Assembly (NCBI GenBank): GCA_021646415.1
Contig: SOEU01000017.1
Span: forward strand, 1 to 64,000
From: Candidatus Brocadia sp.
GTDB taxonomy: Bacteria > Planctomycetota > Brocadiia > Brocadiales > Brocadiaceae
DNA: 64,000 nucleotides
Direction of reading: 5' to 3'
This document shows positions 51,039 through 59,683 of the stretch, piece by piece (position 1 is the first letter of the stretch; every line of letters begins with the position of its first letter). The notes under the pieces were generated by a model. The model saw only the letters and a list, made by a program, of their open reading frames with translations, searched no databases and had not been told where the DNA came from. The position numbers and the translations under genes are program-made.

Positions 51039-52150
51039 TATTGCAAGGTAATCTCTATCTTTGCCTTTTCTTTCAGGTCTTTTACCATGTTATTCATTTC
51101 AAATGCAATCATTTCTTCCCGTACTTTGTCTTTTACCTCGGAAAAACTCACATCTTTAGGAGAGGTCTTTGCAGTAACTTTTATTAAGTGATATCCAAAT
51201 TCCGTTTTGACAGGATCGCTAATTTTGCCAACTTCTGTGGCAAATGCGACCTTTGCAAAATCTTCTACCATAACGCCGTGTCTGGGAAATGTACCTAGAT
51301 CACCACCGGTTTTTCCTGTTGGACAGTCGGAATATTTCTTTGCCAATTCAGCAAACTCGGCTCCTTCGTCAAGTTCTTTTTTAATCGAATCTATCTTTGC
51401 CCTTGCCCTGTCTATTTCTTCCTGCGTATTCTTCCCTTTTGTGTCAACCAGTATGTGGCTTGCTGTGACGGTCTCGCCATTAAAATTGCCGATATTCTTT
51501 ATAAAGTATTCTTCCATCCTTTTCTCATCGACATTTTTGGAGACGTAGTTTTCGATTGCCGCCGACATATTGATTGCGGTTTTTAATTCATCAATGTTGC
51601 TGCCTTGAAACTCTAAGAACTGTTCTAGCGTTTTGTCCTTCGTTGCGGGATTCTTTTTGATGTTATCCCGCATCTTGGCAATCTCTTTATCTACGATTTC
51701 ATTGGAAACACTCAATTTCTTTTCTACAACAAATTGTCTTAACACACTTTGTGTGACAAGTTGATCGGTGATTTGCTGTTCCATGGAAGGTAACGCAGCT
51801 GGATTTACATGATTTTTGAACCGATCCAGAATTTTGTCAAGGTCTTTGCGGAGAATTTTTTCGTTATTGATGGTGGCAATTACTTTGTTCGGATCAGGTT
51901 TTTCCTTTTTGCCATGTACACTGCCCATGCCGTGTCCACCGTAACCACTGTCTTCCGATGTCAGTCCTAACCCATGCATTTTTTCCTTGTCACCCTGGTT
52001 GAAGTTAACATCCTTGTGTATCTTCGCAAAATCTTGTTCTGTCGTCTGACTGCTTAATTGAGGGTTGCCCGGTTCATTTTCCCTGCAGCCGCAAACGGAT
52101 AATACAAGTAAACTTGAAAAAAACACAAAAACAGTAATTCCTTTGATCAT
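51038..52150 (-). CDS. PpiC/parvulin-type peptidyl-prolyl isomerase lipoprotein
   Basis: 370 residues. A lipoprotein signal (VFFSSLLVLSVCGC) anchors it in the envelope. A SurA-like N-terminal helical part (KVIATINNEKILRKDLDKIL, SAAIENYVSKNVDEKRMEEY) is followed by the parvulin domain near 228-320: VTASHILVDTKGKNTQEEID, FAELAKKYSDCPTGKTGGDL and FGYHLIKVTAK. It assists folding of exported proteins. A His/Gly-rich stretch (GYGGHGMGSVHGKKE) sits near 70. First gene of the PpiC-CcsA-ResB unit, hinting at help in cytochrome maturation. Confidence 0.92.
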   Translation of the reverse strand: MIKGITVFVFFSSLLVLSVCGCRENEPGNPQLSSQTTEQDFAKIHKDVNFNQGDKEKMHGLGLTSEDSGYGGHGMGSVHGKKEKPDPNKVIATINNEKILRKDLDKILDRFKNHVNPAALPSMEQQITDQLVTQSVLRQFVVEKKLSVSNEIVDKEIAKMRDNIKKNPATKDKTLEQFLEFQGSNIDELKTAINMSAAIENYVSKNVDEKRMEEYFIKNIGNFNGETVTASHILVDTKGKNTQEEIDRARAKIDSIKKELDEGAEFAELAKKYSDCPTGKTGGDLGTFPRHGVMVEDFAKVAFATEVGKISDPVKTEFGYHLIKVTAKTSPKDVSFSEVKDKVREEMIAFEMNNMVKDLKEKAKIEITLQ

Positions 52151-52200
52151 AACTACTCCTTAATGAAAAATAATTTTGGCTAGAATCAACAAAAAGCTAC

Positions 52201-52434
52201 CTACGGAGAAGTAGGCGAGGTATGTTTTCTTCCATAATATTCTGTGATAAGCTTCAGGAGGTCTTCTTCTTTGAGATTCGAAATGTAGTCTAATGCAACA
52301 TCTATAATAAGGTTGACAGAAAGCCGCGGATTCTTTGCAGTGATCTGCTTTAGTGCCTCATAAATTTCAGGATCTATATCTATTGCAGTTTTAGGTTTAA
52401 ACATAAGATATTTTTTCAATTTAATGGTATCCAT
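52201..52434 (-). CDS. Small ribbon-helix-helix-like protein
   Basis: 77 residues: MDTIKLKKYLMFKPKTAIDI, DPEIYEALKQITAKNPRLSV, then two helices (NLIIDVALDYISNLKEEDLL). The strand-helix-helix layout 'TAIDIDPEIYEALKQ' resembles Arc/MetJ-type DNA-binding proteins. ATG at 52434. It lies between the tRNA pair and ppiC, 50 bp from the latter. Function by fold guess only. Confidence 0.6.
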   Translation of the reverse strand: MDTIKLKKYLMFKPKTAIDIDPEIYEALKQITAKNPRLSVNLIIDVALDYISNLKEEDLLKLITEYYGRKHTSPTSP

Positions 52435-52535
52435 GTTTTCTATAACAAGTCACCGATAAAATAAGTTCCCTGAATTTATTGGTTTTGCCAAATGATGTGG
52501 CGGATTGCGTCTAAATTCAAACGATAACCGTCATA

Positions 52536-52620
52536 TGGGCGAGGTGGGAGTCGAACCCACACAACCTTTAACGGTCAAAGGATTTTAAGTCCTTCGTGTC
52601 TGCCATTCCACCACTCGCCC
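52536..52620 (-). tRNA. tRNA-Leu (UAA anticodon)
   Basis: On the minus strand GGGCGAGTGGTGGAATGGCA starts the gene; GGACTTAAAATCC gives the TAA anticodon loop, and GTGGGTTCGACTCCCAC the T arm. Long variable arm as in class II tRNAs, discriminator A, no encoded CCA. Confidence 0.95.
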
Positions 52621-52634
52621 AATGATTTGGAAAT

Positions 52635-52707
52635 AGGCGGCTCTGGGATTCGAACCCAGGATAACGGTTTTGCAAACCGTGGCCTTAGTCCACTTGGCGA
52701 AGCCGCC
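52635..52707 (-). tRNA. tRNA-Cys (GCA anticodon)
   Basis: GGCGGCTTCGCCAAGTGG starts the gene on the minus strand; CGGTTTGCAAAACCG carries GCA, and CTGGGTTCGAATCCCAG is the T arm. Discriminator is U, as in all cysteine tRNAs. 15 bp from the tRNA-Leu gene. Confidence 0.96.
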
Positions 52708-53038
52708 AGCATTGCTTTTCGATCAGCAAAAACGTTATAATACCATCAAAAAATGTGTAAGGCAAGAAGTTTTTTGATGTCTTCAAAAGAATAAAAACAA
52801 GAATTTTTTGCGGTAAATAAAGATTTGACAACAAAGTATGTATGATATCTCAGATTACCAAAACCGGTGAATTAATGGAAATGGAAGACTGGACGTATTT
52901 GGGACCAGAAACCTACTATGAAAGGAAACAAAACAAAAGCCGCGCTATCCCCTTAAATGAAAAAGGGGAAGGTTTACTCTTCCCCCTGAACAAGTTCAAA
53001 AAAACGACAAAGAAAACAGAATGATATTTCACAAATTT

Positions 53039-53881
53039 TTATTTTAGGTTTTTTAATGCCTTTTCCATCCTGGAAAGTAATATACTTACTTCAGAGATAG
53101 ATATTGTAGGAGAACTAACCCTTTCTCGTAATAAGGCAAAGGTTTTATCTAACTCTTCTGCCGTAGCATTTCCAGATTCCATGAGCGGAAAATGAACTCC
53201 TGATGTGGAAGAACTTTCAGGCGCAGCAGAGGGCTCCTCTTCTTTGATTTTTGCTAATTCTTTCTCTAAATCTTCTTTTGCCTTTTGGAGTTCCGTAATG
53301 ATCTTTTGCTTTTCAGCAAGTTCCTGATCAGCGACCTTTTTCGCCTCTGTATAATAAGTGAGTTGATTTTTTAGTTCTTCCTGACTCCTCTTCTTGTCCG
53401 CAATCTGCAATTCAAATTTTTCGGCAATACCCTTGCTCTCTTCTTCAAGTGAAGCAATTCGTTCTGCTAATGTATTTCTTTCACCTTCTAATTCGCCAAC
53501 CTTGCCCTGCTGTTCCTGTATTGTGGCTTGTAAGCCGCTAATCTGAACACCTACTGCCGCTTTGATAGCGCCAAAGGTATCTACCTCTTTCTGCAATTCA
53601 GCCACCTTTGCTGTCAAATCATCCTTTTCTGTAGCACAGGCAGTAAATTTATCCTCTACTTCTTTCTTTGCAGCTTCTACCTTATCGAGGTTTTCCATAA
53701 GCTCAGGAACTTTCAAAACCTCCTTACGCCCGGCACCAAGCTGTCTTTCAAGTCCATGGACTCGCTCCTTCTGCAATCTGTACTTTTCAGTAACCGATAC
53801 TGCAAAACCAACACACAGTAGTCCGAAAAGACCTACCAATACCACCATAATTGCCTTTGCTTTCGTGTTACAACTAGACAT
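53039..53881 (-). CDS. Membrane-anchored coiled-coil protein
   Basis: 280 residues: one N-terminal membrane segment (AIMVVLVGLFGLLCVGFAVS, about 11-30), then an almost unbroken coiled coil of Glu/Lys/Leu heptads from ~35 to ~215, a Ser-rich linker and a short helical C-terminus (ISISEVSILLSRMEKALKNL). No catalytic motif. Probably a structural or scaffold protein on the periplasmic or cytoplasmic side of the membrane. ATG preceded by GGGGGATG. Function unknown. Confidence 0.75.
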   Translation of the reverse strand: MSSCNTKAKAIMVVLVGLFGLLCVGFAVSVTEKYRLQKERVHGLERQLGAGRKEVLKVPELMENLDKVEAAKKEVEDKFTACATEKDDLTAKVAELQKEVDTFGAIKAAVGVQISGLQATIQEQQGKVGELEGERNTLAERIASLEEESKGIAEKFELQIADKKRSQEELKNQLTYYTEAKKVADQELAEKQKIITELQKAKEDLEKELAKIKEEEPSAAPESSSTSGVHFPLMESGNATAEELDKTFALLRERVSSPTISISEVSILLSRMEKALKNLK

Positions 53882-54276
53882 AACATCCCCCCCCTTTTAT
53901 TGTACTTTAATGTAAGTTTTTACTGTTTTCATATCTATATACCCTGGGATATGGAAGAAATTTTCAAAATTTGATACGGGATAATAGCAAAATATGAATC
54001 GGGTTTCAAGTAAAATTGTATGCCCTGATCCGAATGAATCGGAAAAGACCGTAGTGGCAAGGCGCGCCTTGCCACTACAAAAATATTTTTGCTGAAAATA
54101 TCAAAATATTTTTTGCAAGGTACTAAATATTCTTAGATAGAAATCTCGAAGGCCGTGTGCTTTTGCTACACGGCTTAACCATACTCTAGCCAAGCTGACG
54201 TAAGAACCGTCTTTTTCTGCATATGTATTACCCCGCTCCTCTTTATGGCTCTGGTAACGTTATGTATCTGGTGCAC
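53882..54276. repeat. Gene-free spacer with two hairpin repeats
   Basis: A CCGA-N5-TCGG copy lies at 54023-54044 (CCCTGATCCGAATGAATCGG) and is followed directly by the perfect 28-bp palindrome of arms GTAGTGGCAAGGCG and CGCCTTGCCACTAC at 54051-54078. AT-rich tracts with AAAATATTTTT follow, similar to those after the copies near 4105-4220. No gene seen. Confidence 0.75.
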
Positions 54277-54456
54277 CTATTTGGCCTGCCGTAATGTTTC
54301 CAAAGTCTTCTGTAAAACTACCTTCTGGTTTTTCAATGTCTCTCTGAAATCCATATTGTCCGTATCCGTTATCTCCATACGAAGGTCAGAAAGGTCATTT
54401 TCCAAAATTCCAATCAGAATGTCATTTTCCTCTTTTGTGAGATCAAGATGAATCAT
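54277..54456 (-). CDS. Small conserved hypothetical protein, 59 residues
   Basis: Start chosen at the ATG at 54456, preceded by GAGGAGATAAATCT; a frame to 54492 exists but is not needed. MIHLDLTKEENDILIGILEN, then DLSDLRMEITDTDNMDFRE and a final helix LKNQKVVLQKTLETLRQ. It resembles short conserved proteins of unknown function found in several anaerobes ('HLDLxxEE...LESxLSDLRMEIADTD'). No membrane segment. Confidence 0.75.
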   Translation of the reverse strand: MIHLDLTKEENDILIGILENDLSDLRMEITDTDNMDFRETLKNQKVVLQKTLETLRQAK

Positions 54457-54603
54457 AGATTTATCTCCTCTGTTCGCTCTTGGCATTGTCAAAAACTAGA
54501 CAGAATAAACTAAAAATCTTTGAAAATCTGCAAGTATCAGTGAAGTATTCCGATAACTCAAATGTCATATTTGCAACATATTAGCTAAATGTTTTATTGT
54601 TTA

Positions 54604-55035
54604 TTATCTTCTGTATTCTGGACTCTCACGAAGATGTCTTCCCTTTCGCTCTGGCTCTTGCACTTCGGGCTTTACAAACAGGGAAAAGGCTACAAGAAAC
54701 ACACTTACAACAACAATAATCGTAGCAATAATACGTCTTGCAACCTTACTTCCTATTAATCTGCCGTAGAATGACAATATTACCTTCCAGTGAAGGAGGA
54801 TATGAAGCACCAGCAAACCCAGAAAGGCAAAGGCAATGATGAGATGAAGCGTTCCCCACTGGTGGCGGTCCATTCCAAACAGAAACAATTCTACTTTTCT
54901 GCCGTATACAGCCCATGTATCCTTGCCAGGCAATAAGACAAATTTCATCAGGAGCCCAATCCCTGCCATTGCCATCACACAGAGGAACATTAAGGCGTCA
55001 ATTACCAGATTAACTTTTGATTTATCCAGCGCCAT
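54604..55035 (-). CDS. DUF4405-like small membrane cytochrome b-type protein
   Basis: 143 residues from the ATG at 55035 (a TTG at 55062 extends the frame). Three or four membrane helices: VNLVIDALMFLCVMAMAGIG, HQWGTLHLIIAFAFLGLLVL with HILLHWKVI, and IIATIIVVVSVFLVAFSLFV. The paired His residues in HQWGTLH and HILLHW could bind haem, as suggested for DUF4405. It follows the secreted OB-fold gene, and the two may form a redox unit. Confidence 0.75.
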   Translation of the reverse strand: MALDKSKVNLVIDALMFLCVMAMAGIGLLMKFVLLPGKDTWAVYGRKVELFLFGMDRHQWGTLHLIIAFAFLGLLVLHILLHWKVILSFYGRLIGSKVARRIIATIIVVVSVFLVAFSLFVKPEVQEPERKGRHLRESPEYRR

Positions 55036-55130
55036 CTGATTCTTATTCCTGAAAGTGTTCAAGAAAAAAACCTATTTTGTAATTGGGTGGGACTCAGTGA
55101 AATTAGGCCTTCAGCCTATTTTATGATAGT

Positions 55131-55158
55131 GTAGTGGCAAGGTGCGCATTGCCACTAC
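55131..55158. repeat. GTAGTGGCAAGG palindrome, second copy
   Basis: GTAGTGGCAAGGTG and CGCATTGCCACTAC, near-perfect arms; same family as 54051-54078. It lies between the DUF4405 gene and the OB-fold gene. Confidence 0.8.
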
Positions 55159-55192
55159 AGTTGGTTTGGATTTTCTTGACATCAACATGAAA

Positions 55193-55651
55193 CTAGCGTC
55201 TCCGCCACCCACTCCAAAAGGGAAAACCTTTTTCATTCCGGAGCTTCAGTACTTCTTCACCTTTTTTCACTTCAGCGGCAATGATGGCAGGTTTGCCTTC
55301 AAAGGTAATCCTTGATCCCGTAATCTCAACCTTATCCTTCGGCTCGATCTTGGTGTCCTGGTTTTCAATGTACCATCCCGGTCCTAAATGAACAGAAATT
55401 GTTTCTTTGTCCGTCTTTACCATCAGATGCACGCCATGATACATCCCTTTCATTGGGGTAATGACATCCACGCTGACCACTTCTCCACTGATGGTCTCAA
55501 CGGTTTTCGGATCATACATCCTGCTGTACTGCCCACCCATTCCCCAGCCTCCTCCTCCTTTCCACTTCATTCCTTGTTGGGCAAATGACTGGTTAATGTA
55601 AAGAAGACTAAAAATGGAAATCATCACTAGGAATAATCCTTTTTTTTTCAT
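55193..55651 (-). CDS. Secreted OB-fold-like protein
   Basis: 152 residues from the ATG at 55651, after CGAAAGGAGTATACA. Signal peptide KKKGLFLVMISIFSLLYINQ-SFA, then a Gly/Trp/Met-rich segment (KWKGGGGWGMGGQYSRM) and a beta-rich domain: ETISGEVVSVDVITPMKGMY, VHLGPGWYIENQDTKIEPKD, KVEITGSRITFEGKPAIIAA. The layout is that of small periplasmic OB-fold proteins found beside DUF4405 genes in anaerobes. Ligand unknown. Confidence 0.75.
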   Translation of the reverse strand: MKKKGLFLVMISIFSLLYINQSFAQQGMKWKGGGGWGMGGQYSRMYDPKTVETISGEVVSVDVITPMKGMYHGVHLMVKTDKETISVHLGPGWYIENQDTKIEPKDKVEITGSRITFEGKPAIIAAEVKKGEEVLKLRNEKGFPFWSGWRRR

Positions 55652-55818
55652 TGTATACTCCTTTCGCTTGGTTACTATTTCTGACCCACCCAATTACAAA
55701 ATAGTTATTTTCTGCAATATTTTCACTTGTGCAGAGCGAAGTACCACTTTGCTCTACATCGAAATTCGGATTCCCGGCGAATAAACAAAGGCATGGATAT
55801 TTTTGCCTTCAAAATTTC

Positions 55819-55903
55819 TGACCCGAACGAGTCGGAAGAGACAAAACCAGAAGCACAAGACTCACGAGTCAACCCTGCCAGGGTTTCAAACCCTGGCAGG
55901 GTT
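55819..55903. repeat. CCGA-N5-TCGG copy plus an AACCCTGCCAGGGTTT palindrome
   Basis: CTGACCCGAACGAGTCGGAAG at 55819-55839, then arms AACCCTGCCAGGGTTT and AAACCCTGGCAGGGTT (55871-55903) just after the superoxide dismutase stop; the second could act as its terminator. Confidence 0.72.
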
Positions 55904-55911
55904 AACCTACC

Positions 55912-56601
55912 TTATTTCAGCCTTGCTTCGGCGGCTGACCAATCAATGTTTTTAAAGAACGCCTCGATATAATCAGCCCTCTTGAGCCCATAATCAAGCA
56001 TAAACGCATGTTCAAATACATCCATAATTAATATGGGGTAGCATCCTGCGGGATGGGAGACATCGTGTTCGTTTATCCAGAAGTTGATGAGTTGCCCAGT
56101 GGAGCTATCCTGATAGAGAACGGCCCATCCGATTCCTCTCATGGCTCCTACTGCCCTGAAGTCCTTTTCCCATGTTGTATAATCACCAAAAGCCTCTGCC
56201 ATCTTTTTGGCCAGTTTTCCCCCTTTGTCAATCCCTGCTTTCCCACCGAGGTTTTCAAAATAATATTCATGAAGCCTCATTCCATTAAATTCCCATCCAA
56301 GATGCCTCTTTAATTCAGCAAATTCCGGGGCAGCTGTCTTCCCTTCTTTCAACATCTGACTAAGGGTATCGAGTACCTTATTGGTGTTTGTCACATATCC
56401 CTGATAGAGGGTGAAGTGATTTTTTAAAAGCGTCTCGCTGAATCCCTCCATCCCGATAAGCTTCGAATAATCCTTTGCAGTGTACGACATAGTTTTTTCC
56501 TCCTTTTCTATTGTTGATGCATGTAAGGGGTTCGGAATACCAAATAACAGTGCAGCCCCTCCTGCACCAGTTATCGTTAAAAATTCGCGCCTATTAAGCA
56601 T
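55912..56601 (-). CDS. Superoxide dismutase (Fe/Mn family) with Tat signal
   Basis: 229 residues from the ATG at 56601, behind TGGGAGAA. Twin-arginine signal NRREFLTITGAGGAALLFG exports the folded enzyme. Fe/Mn-SOD domain: metal His residues in LLKNHFTLYQGYV and MRLHEYYFENLGG, and the Asp/His pair in LIMDVFEHAFMLDYG. The stretch INEHDVSHPAGCYPILIMD replaces the more common WEHAYY arrangement, as in an anaerobe-type subgroup. It removes superoxide outside the cytoplasm or in the anammoxosome; location is inferred. Confidence 0.93.
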   Translation of the reverse strand: MLNRREFLTITGAGGAALLFGIPNPLHASTIEKEEKTMSYTAKDYSKLIGMEGFSETLLKNHFTLYQGYVTNTNKVLDTLSQMLKEGKTAAPEFAELKRHLGWEFNGMRLHEYYFENLGGKAGIDKGGKLAKKMAEAFGDYTTWEKDFRAVGAMRGIGWAVLYQDSSTGQLINFWINEHDVSHPAGCYPILIMDVFEHAFMLDYGLKRADYIEAFFKNIDWSAAEARLK

Positions 56602-56650
56602 AGCTGCATTCTCCCACAATAAAAGTTACATTGTGCCTTTGACAACTAAA

Positions 56651-56875
56651 TACCTCCCTTGATGGGAGGGGTCAGGTGAGGGTGATCAGCCTTTTTTGTT
56701 CACCTCCTCCTGTCTCTCCCCATCGAGAATGAGGAGATAATAGTTTGAAATGAACATCAAGTTTGTCAGTGTCACCCTTACTATTAAATTATGACTTCGG
56801 AGGCCTTTTGAATGTAGAGCGAAGAGCCTCCTCGCTTAAAAACCGCTTAAATAAAATGAAAATTTCTATACAATC
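56651..56875. repeat. Composite repeat region
   Basis: CTCCCTTGATGGGAGG-type hairpins (56651-56735) are followed by an AAAACCGCTTAAATAAAATG copy at 56838-56875. It has the same order of parts as the repeats at 4661 and 6785, but more diverged. No gene in 56602-56902. Confidence 0.55.
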
Positions 56876-56902
56876 AAAGTACTTTTGCTTTGATGCAAAC
56901 TA

Positions 56903-58309
56903 CTATAATGCCCTCAGGAAGGACACCAAATCCTCTTTTTCCTGCTTTGCAAGCCTGAGTTCAAGGATCATGTTAAAGAATTCTACCGTGTCTTCCAAGG
57001 TTAGCAACCTTCCGTCATGCAAGTATGGCGGAGAATCTTTGATGCCGCGGAGCGGGAATGTCTTAATGGGACCATCGGCACTGGCCATACGTCCGTTGAT
57101 CATCTGCGGCTTGAAAAAACGCTCTGCCTTGAGGTTGTGCATGAGGTTGTCGGTATAATACGGAGGTGGGTGGCAAATGGAACATTTTGCCTTCCCGAAG
57201 AACATATCCTGCCCCCGTAGCTCAGCCTCTGTAGCTTTTCTTGGATCCAGCATGCCGTAAATGTTTAACTTGGGAGCCGGAGGGAAGTCAAATAACTCCT
57301 GTACTTCTGCCATAAAGTGCACCTGGCTTCCGCGTTCAAGGATATTAACACCCTTTTTTGTGGCTATGACCGGGTCACCGTCAAAATAAGCGGCACGCTG
57401 TTCGAATTCCGTGAAGTCTTCAATGCTTTTTAATGCCCGTTGAGAGCCAAACAACCGTTGGATATTCACCCCGCGGAGAGAAGGGGTATCAAGGCGATGG
57501 CGGAATTCCTGTGGGCGAATATCTCCAGCCAGATGGGTTGCAGCATTGGTATGTCCATTCACGTGGCAGTCAAAGCAGGCAACTCCCCGGCCCGGTTTTT
57601 CCGAGCGGCGGTCTTCCGTCTGGTTAAATTGCTGCTGTGGAAACGGCGTTACCAGCAGCCTTAAGCCTTCAAGCTGTTTGGGATTCAGTATCCCGGTGAA
57701 CAATTCGTAATAGTTGTCAATGGTTACCAGATTACCCTGAGAGACATCGCCTAAATCAGGCCGTGTGGTTAAATATATTGGTGGTGGAAACTCTGGTAGA
57801 AAGTGGTCCGGCAAGTCATAATCGAGGTCAAAACGGGCAAGATCTCGCTTTTCTTGTTTCTCGATCTCGGTAATATGGAATTTAGGGAAAAGCATACCAC
57901 CCTCAACATGGTTGGGATGAGGAAGTGGCATAAACCCTTTCGGGAAAAGGTCCTTTTCGCGGATCTCTTCCGGTGTCATTGCTGCCAGATTTTCCCAGGT
58001 TACTTCCTTTGGAAGTTTTACCCGTATACCCGCTTGAACGGGTTTTCCCCGAGACATTGTTACATCTTTGGCCGAGTTGCTGCTTAAGTCATAACGCTCA
58101 TGAAGCAAGTCCATATGACGCTTCATAACCCCTCTCTTGGCAGCCTTCTTTATACTCATCGTCTCTTTGAAAGGCTCAGTTATGGTCACGGGTGAATAGC
58201 TAGACCTTCCCGTTTTCTTTTCCTGTGAGTAGGACACACCGGAAGCAAAGGACATCACAATAAGCATTACCAATGGCACTCTTCCGTATTTCAGTACTTC
58301 TTGTCTCAT
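56903..58309 (-). CDS. Di-haem cytochrome c peroxidase/MauG-like protein
   Basis: 468 residues. Signal peptide (RVPLVMLIVMSFASGVSYSQ), a basic ~100-residue N-terminal region, then two haem sites: CFDCH near 246 and CSICH near 373, and a distal DSPPYLHDGRLLTLEDTVEF motif typical of the family. Reduces hydrogen peroxide, or oxidises a partner in MauG-like enzymes. Long for a peroxidase (usual ~330), with extra N-terminal sequence (PLPHPNHVEGGMLFPKFHIT). Another peroxidase is at 63221. ATG start. Confidence 0.88.
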   Translation of the reverse strand: MRQEVLKYGRVPLVMLIVMSFASGVSYSQEKKTGRSSYSPVTITEPFKETMSIKKAAKRGVMKRHMDLLHERYDLSSNSAKDVTMSRGKPVQAGIRVKLPKEVTWENLAAMTPEEIREKDLFPKGFMPLPHPNHVEGGMLFPKFHITEIEKQEKRDLARFDLDYDLPDHFLPEFPPPIYLTTRPDLGDVSQGNLVTIDNYYELFTGILNPKQLEGLRLLVTPFPQQQFNQTEDRRSEKPGRGVACFDCHVNGHTNAATHLAGDIRPQEFRHRLDTPSLRGVNIQRLFGSQRALKSIEDFTEFEQRAAYFDGDPVIATKKGVNILERGSQVHFMAEVQELFDFPPAPKLNIYGMLDPRKATEAELRGQDMFFGKAKCSICHPPPYYTDNLMHNLKAERFFKPQMINGRMASADGPIKTFPLRGIKDSPPYLHDGRLLTLEDTVEFFNMILELRLAKQEKEDLVSFLRAL

Positions 58310-58350
58310 ATCTTACCTCCCTTTCGTCTATCCTTATTAATGATTGAGTA

Positions 58351-59493
58351 TTACGATAAAGCCTGCACAAGGCCGTCCATTAAATCACCAACATTTTCAA
58401 TTCCTACAGAGATTCTGATAAGTTCGTCAGAAATCCCTAATTTCTCCCTGACTTCTTTTGGGAGAGATGCATGCGTCATTATTGCAGGATGTTCTATAAG
58501 AGACTCGACACCACCAAGACTCTCTGCCAGCGAGAATATCTTTACCCTTTCGAGAAATCTCCGCGCCTCTTCCAGTCCCCCCTTTATAAAAAAAGTTATT
58601 ATCCCGCCAAAACCGGCCATTTGTTTCCTTGCAAGTCCGTGCTGTGGATGTGATTTAAGCCCTGGATAAACAACTCTTCTTACTTTGGGATGAGTTTCTA
58701 AAAATTGTGCGATCTTCATCGCATTTTCCGCATGTCTTTCCATCCTGACAGCAAGGGTTTTAATTCCGCGGAGGACCAGGAAGCAGTCTAGAGGACCCGG
58801 TACCGCGCCCACTGCATTTTGAACAAACTGGAGCCTGTCGTATAATTCCCGGTTATTCGTTACAAGGGCACCCCCAATAACATCGCTGTGGCCGTTCAGG
58901 TACTTCGTGGTGCTATGCATAACTATGTCTGCCCCAAGTTCCAGAGGCTTTTGGAAGAAAGGAGTTGCAAAGGTATTATCAACAACAACGAATATATTTT
59001 TCTTTTTGGCAGTACGAACAATTGCTTCAATATCTACGAGTTTTAAAAGTGGATTTGAAGGACTTTCAAGCCACACAAGCTTTGTGTTGTCTCTTATGTA
59101 TCTTTCCAAAGATTGGGGGTTGGTTAAATCAGCAAAATCAAATTCAAGCTTGTATCTCTTCAGCACCTTGTCAAATAATCTGAACGTTCCTCCATAAACA
59201 TCATCACAGCAGATAATATGATCACCGCTATTAAATAATTGGGTAACTGTTGAAATGGCGGACATCCCGGACGAAAAGACAAGCCCGTAATTTCCTTCCT
59301 CAAGAGAGGCAATATTTTTTTCAAGAGCCGTTCTGGTAGGATTGTGCGTTCTTGAGTAGTCGTATCCTTTGTGTTTACCAGGAGATTCCTGAACATACGT
59401 GCTTGTTTGAAATATGGGTGTCATAATAGCACCTGTCCCTGAATCAGGCTCACAGCCGGCATGAATGGCCCTTGTTTCAAATCTGTATTCCAT
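58351..59493 (-). CDS. Cystathionine gamma-synthase/gamma-lyase (PLP)
   Basis: 380 residues from the ATG at 59493, after GAGGTATAT. PLP enzyme of the Cys/Met metabolism family: FETRAIHAGCEPDSGTGAIM, YDYSRTHNPTRTALEK, the PLP lysine in MHSTTKYLNGHSDVIGGALV, and AESLGGVESLIEHPAIMTHAS. It makes or cleaves cystathionine; with the beta-synthase gene ~190 bp upstream it fits reverse transsulfuration (Met/homocysteine to Cys). Which direction dominates cannot be told from sequence. The frame also opens at 59508. Confidence 0.92.
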   Translation of the reverse strand: MEYRFETRAIHAGCEPDSGTGAIMTPIFQTSTYVQESPGKHKGYDYSRTHNPTRTALEKNIASLEEGNYGLVFSSGMSAISTVTQLFNSGDHIICCDDVYGGTFRLFDKVLKRYKLEFDFADLTNPQSLERYIRDNTKLVWLESPSNPLLKLVDIEAIVRTAKKKNIFVVVDNTFATPFFQKPLELGADIVMHSTTKYLNGHSDVIGGALVTNNRELYDRLQFVQNAVGAVPGPLDCFLVLRGIKTLAVRMERHAENAMKIAQFLETHPKVRRVVYPGLKSHPQHGLARKQMAGFGGIITFFIKGGLEEARRFLERVKIFSLAESLGGVESLIEHPAIMTHASLPKEVREKLGISDELIRISVGIENVGDLMDGLVQALS

Positions 59494-59562
59494 ATATACC
59501 TCATTCATTTCAAATAATTATTGCGAACGATAGCCATTGATCATTTTTTCCTTATCTCCATT

Positions 59563-59590
59563 TTATCCCCCTTACGAAGGAGGGGATTAT
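59563..59590. repeat. CCCCTCCTT-family palindrome (short copy)
   Basis: ATCCCCCTTACGAAGGAGGG lies between the two transsulfuration genes; it may serve as an attenuator or terminator between them. Confidence 0.65.
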
Positions 59591-59683
59591 TTCTTCCTAT
59601 CTACGAAATAAAGATGTGGTTAATAACAAGTTGGCAAATAAGAGAGAAAAAGGTCTTTTGGTGCGACATAGCAGTTCACGAAA

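Noticed and set aside
52842-53024. Plus-strand 60-codon frame near the tRNAs
   Set aside because: Weak ribosome-binding site and no family pattern; a GGGGAAGG...CTTCCCC stem inside it may be a terminator. Left unannotated.
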